A stretch of DNA of 64,000 bases, from the NCBI GenBank assembly GCA_036345935.2, contig JADWOT020000006.1, positions 11,382,519-11,446,518 on the forward strand, written 5' to 3'. Positions 61,726-64,000 of the stretch are shown one piece after another (positions within the stretch are counted from its first letter, which is position 1; each line of letters starts with the position of its first letter). The position numbers were made by a program, and so were the translations under genes. The notes beneath the pieces were generated by a model. The model was not told the origin of the DNA. It did not search any database and worked only from the letters and a program-made list of their open reading frames with translations. The stretch comes from Taenia hydatigena (lineage: Eukaryota > Platyhelminthes > Cestoda > Cyclophyllidea > Taeniidae).

Positions 61726-64000
61726 ATCTTTCCACACTTCGCTCCGAATTCCCGCCTTTCGCCATCATCGAATATATCTTAGCGGCTGGTACACTTTATA
61801 ATCACTAACGCACAAGCATATAAAAGCATGAAATTAGGCTAGCGTTCTGCTGAAGAGAAGGAGCGTACAAAATTATACTGAGCCGAAATCCCACCTACAG
61901 TGTGTGCGCAATCGCAAAAGGTTAAATTATGACAGGTATTATTAATTGATTTGGCGTGGTGCAGGCCGACCGACCAGGTTTGCAAGCGTGTGAAACAAAA
62001 TACAGGGAAACAGGTTTCTTACTTTTTCCGAAAAATCGCAGCTCTACGTAAATATGGATGCAGGCGTAGGGTGATACGCGAATAGCAAAGACAAAGCAGG
62101 TAAAATTAGGGCATTTGCAACCAAACCTACTTAAATACAAGTTGAAAATAGAAGATAAAAATTGCATCTTAACATAGAGCAAGGAATGCGCGTGTTGAGG
62201 ACACATTGCTCTGCAAAAGGACACGATGAAGCTAAGGAAACAAATGATGTGTCCAAAGCGTATCGCATCACTTGTTGATGTCACAATTTCGTCAAGCGTG
62301 GCGTGAGCAAGAAAATGTAGAACGATTTTTTCGATGAGAGTAAATGTCACCTTTTAGGGCCCGGTGATTATGACCCATAGAGATTATATAATTCGGTGGA
62401 AGTAAGTCAGCATACATAAATGGAGAGTAATGAAATCAACCTCAAAACTTACCTTGGAGACAATGAATATATAGGAGGAAAGCTAACTTGTAATTACCAT
62501 TGTCTATGTACAATATTTGGCGAGAATAAATAAGTTCTGATGGTGTCTAAGTCATAGGAGTGAGTGTAATACTTATTTTGCTTAAATGTAGCCTTTGGGC
62601 GAGAAGCGGGCAAGCGACTTGAACCGTGCGAGAGAGAAGTGGTCAGAATCACTCGGGTCAGGCAGGGGCTCAGATTTGGATCCCCCTAAACTTACTGATT
62701 CTCGTTGGCTCTAACAAATAAATATGTCCCAATCAAATTAGCCTGTTTGTTCAAAGGGTATGACGGCCAAAGAGGAGGAGATGAACTAAGGACATGCTAC
62801 ACAACTGTTAATTTAAAAAATGATAATTTATGCTATACCCATTACCAATCTGTGACTAACGGAAACCTTAACGTGTCGCCGCGCTTTCAAGTAAGTTGCA
62901 AAACTGCTTCTTTTAAACTCTATTGGATCAAAGAGCAGTTAACAATCTCATGACTAATCCTGTTTACGGAAGGCGCTCCTTGATTCCATAAAAGACTCAG
63001 GGGAAAGAGTCGTGAATAAACAACTTGAGCGGATACCGATTCTTACCTATTTTGAATTTAAAAGACACTTTATAAACAACTAGGCATCTTTACTTTTAGG
63101 AGAATCCACACTAGTTGAGTGAATGCAAATTCGACCGTTTTTGAAGTCGAGGATAAATTCGCTAATGTAAACGTAAAGGTAAAAGTTACCAAGTTCTACG
63201 TACCGATATTTAAACTGAATGCTAGATTTGCTGCTCCTAATGCGACAGGATGACAACGCGGTAAACGACAGTAGCTTGGCAGGTGGGATCGTGGAATACA
63301 TGGAATCTTCCGGCCCAGAAGAACATAGCTCTTAGACACGAGGAGGCGGAGGCTGACCGTAAGTGTGTGAGACGGCCAGATTGGTGCTGCTGCTGGTGGT
63401 GGGTATAACGATGATAGCAATTTCTTTTTATCAGTCCTTTAGCCCTGGGCAGCAGCAGCTTCATGAAGCTTGCAGATACAATTCAACGGATAATGTTGCG
63501 CTTTTTTCTAGGCACTGTTTCGAGTTTTACTGAGTCTACTGCAAAGATGCACGCAATCTATAAGAAAAAATTGTAGCCGATTCTCCCTCCCGAGTGGATA
63601 AAATCGCCTAAGAAAGCGTCACGCAAGACTGCCATTTGTTTTCTCAAATATCTACCACAACGTGAGGAAACACTCGATCCCTAACTTTTAGTGTTACACA
63701 GAATCCGTCTCCTTGCTTATTAAGGTTAGAAAACATCTACCACCACCATAACAACAACGCGTCGCCTCAACCACCTTCTTAGCTCACAAAACAAACAAAA
63801 AAAACAAATTTGTGCATTAAAGACGATGGTTGTGCTAAACAAACAGTATAGCTTACTTAAAAGTGATGTTATAAATGGGAAATATCTGTGAACATTAGTG
63901 ATCTCGGCAAATTTTTCATAGTTCTGGTCAGAAACCACATTGTAAGAATAGAAACTTTACTATAGTGTCCATATTCATTTTTCTACCTGAGGGCTTTTAA

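Larger units (their letters stand above)
59965..64000. other. Region upstream of the FGF-like gene; first exon expected
   Basis: The signal-peptide exon of the FGF-like gene should lie here or beyond the right edge; no ATG exon with a hydrophobic core and a phase-0 donor could be identified. A GC-richer patch at 63230-63470 is open in several minus-strand frames with no domain. Confidence 0.35.

Noticed and set aside
61596..61808. Pro/His/Thr-rich open frames
   Set aside because: They arise from CA/ATCC low-complexity DNA.
63196..63464. Possible first exon of the FGF-like gene or a separate gene (minus strand)
   Set aside because: Open in several frames, but none gives a start codon with a signal-peptide core and a phase-0 donor.
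1..64000. tRNA, rRNA, CRISPR or operon structures
   Set aside because: I scanned for tRNA T-loop sequence and spaced direct repeats and found none; the spliced genes rule out a prokaryotic reading.

Overview
The window looks like nuclear DNA of a parasitic flatworm, most likely a tapeworm. This is inferred from the architecture, because no sequence search could be run. The genes are split by AG-rule introns, several only 29-35 bases long, mixed with multi-kilobase introns. The intergenic DNA is AT-leaning and full of short repeats. A compact LTR element of the TRIM type (terminal-repeat retrotransposon in miniature, a class described from taeniid tapeworms) is present in many copies. No prokaryotic operon features are visible. 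Almost every gene had to be assembled by hand from exons; where I say exons join in phase, I checked the codon phase at every junction.

Layout from left to right: 5' half of a vinculin gene (minus, runs off the left edge); a complete TRIM and solo LTRs (4.4-7.5 kb); a CRAL-TRIO lipid-transfer gene (plus, 9.5-11.6 kb); a four-exon methionine-R-sulfoxide reductase B gene (minus, 14.4-15.4 kb); a dense TRIM/LTR cluster (16.1-20.2 kb); a ZC3H10-like triple CCCH zinc-finger gene with poly-alanine tracts (plus, 20.9-25.2 kb); SRP19 (minus) head-to-head with mitoguardin (plus) at 25.9-29.2 kb; an ADCY9-type adenylyl cyclase (minus, 30.6-42.0 kb); TAF3 (minus, 42.4-47.0 kb); NDUFB3 (minus, 48.3-48.6 kb); a gene-poor stretch (48.6-57.9 kb); and a fibroblast-growth-factor-like ligand (minus, 57.9-60.0 kb) whose first exon I could not find.

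The genes are unrelated housekeeping and signalling loci, not a pathway cluster. Vinculin is an adhesion protein. MsrB repairs oxidised methionine. SRP19 belongs to the signal recognition particle, mitoguardin to mitochondrial contact and fusion, the cyclase makes cAMP, TAF3 is a TFIID subunit that reads H3K4me3, and NDUFB3 is in respiratory complex I.

The two most interesting items are the FGF8/17/18-like ligand, which carries a cysteine-rich tail and an insertion in the beta-trefoil, and the TRIM family with readable LTRs, primer-binding site and polypurine tract.
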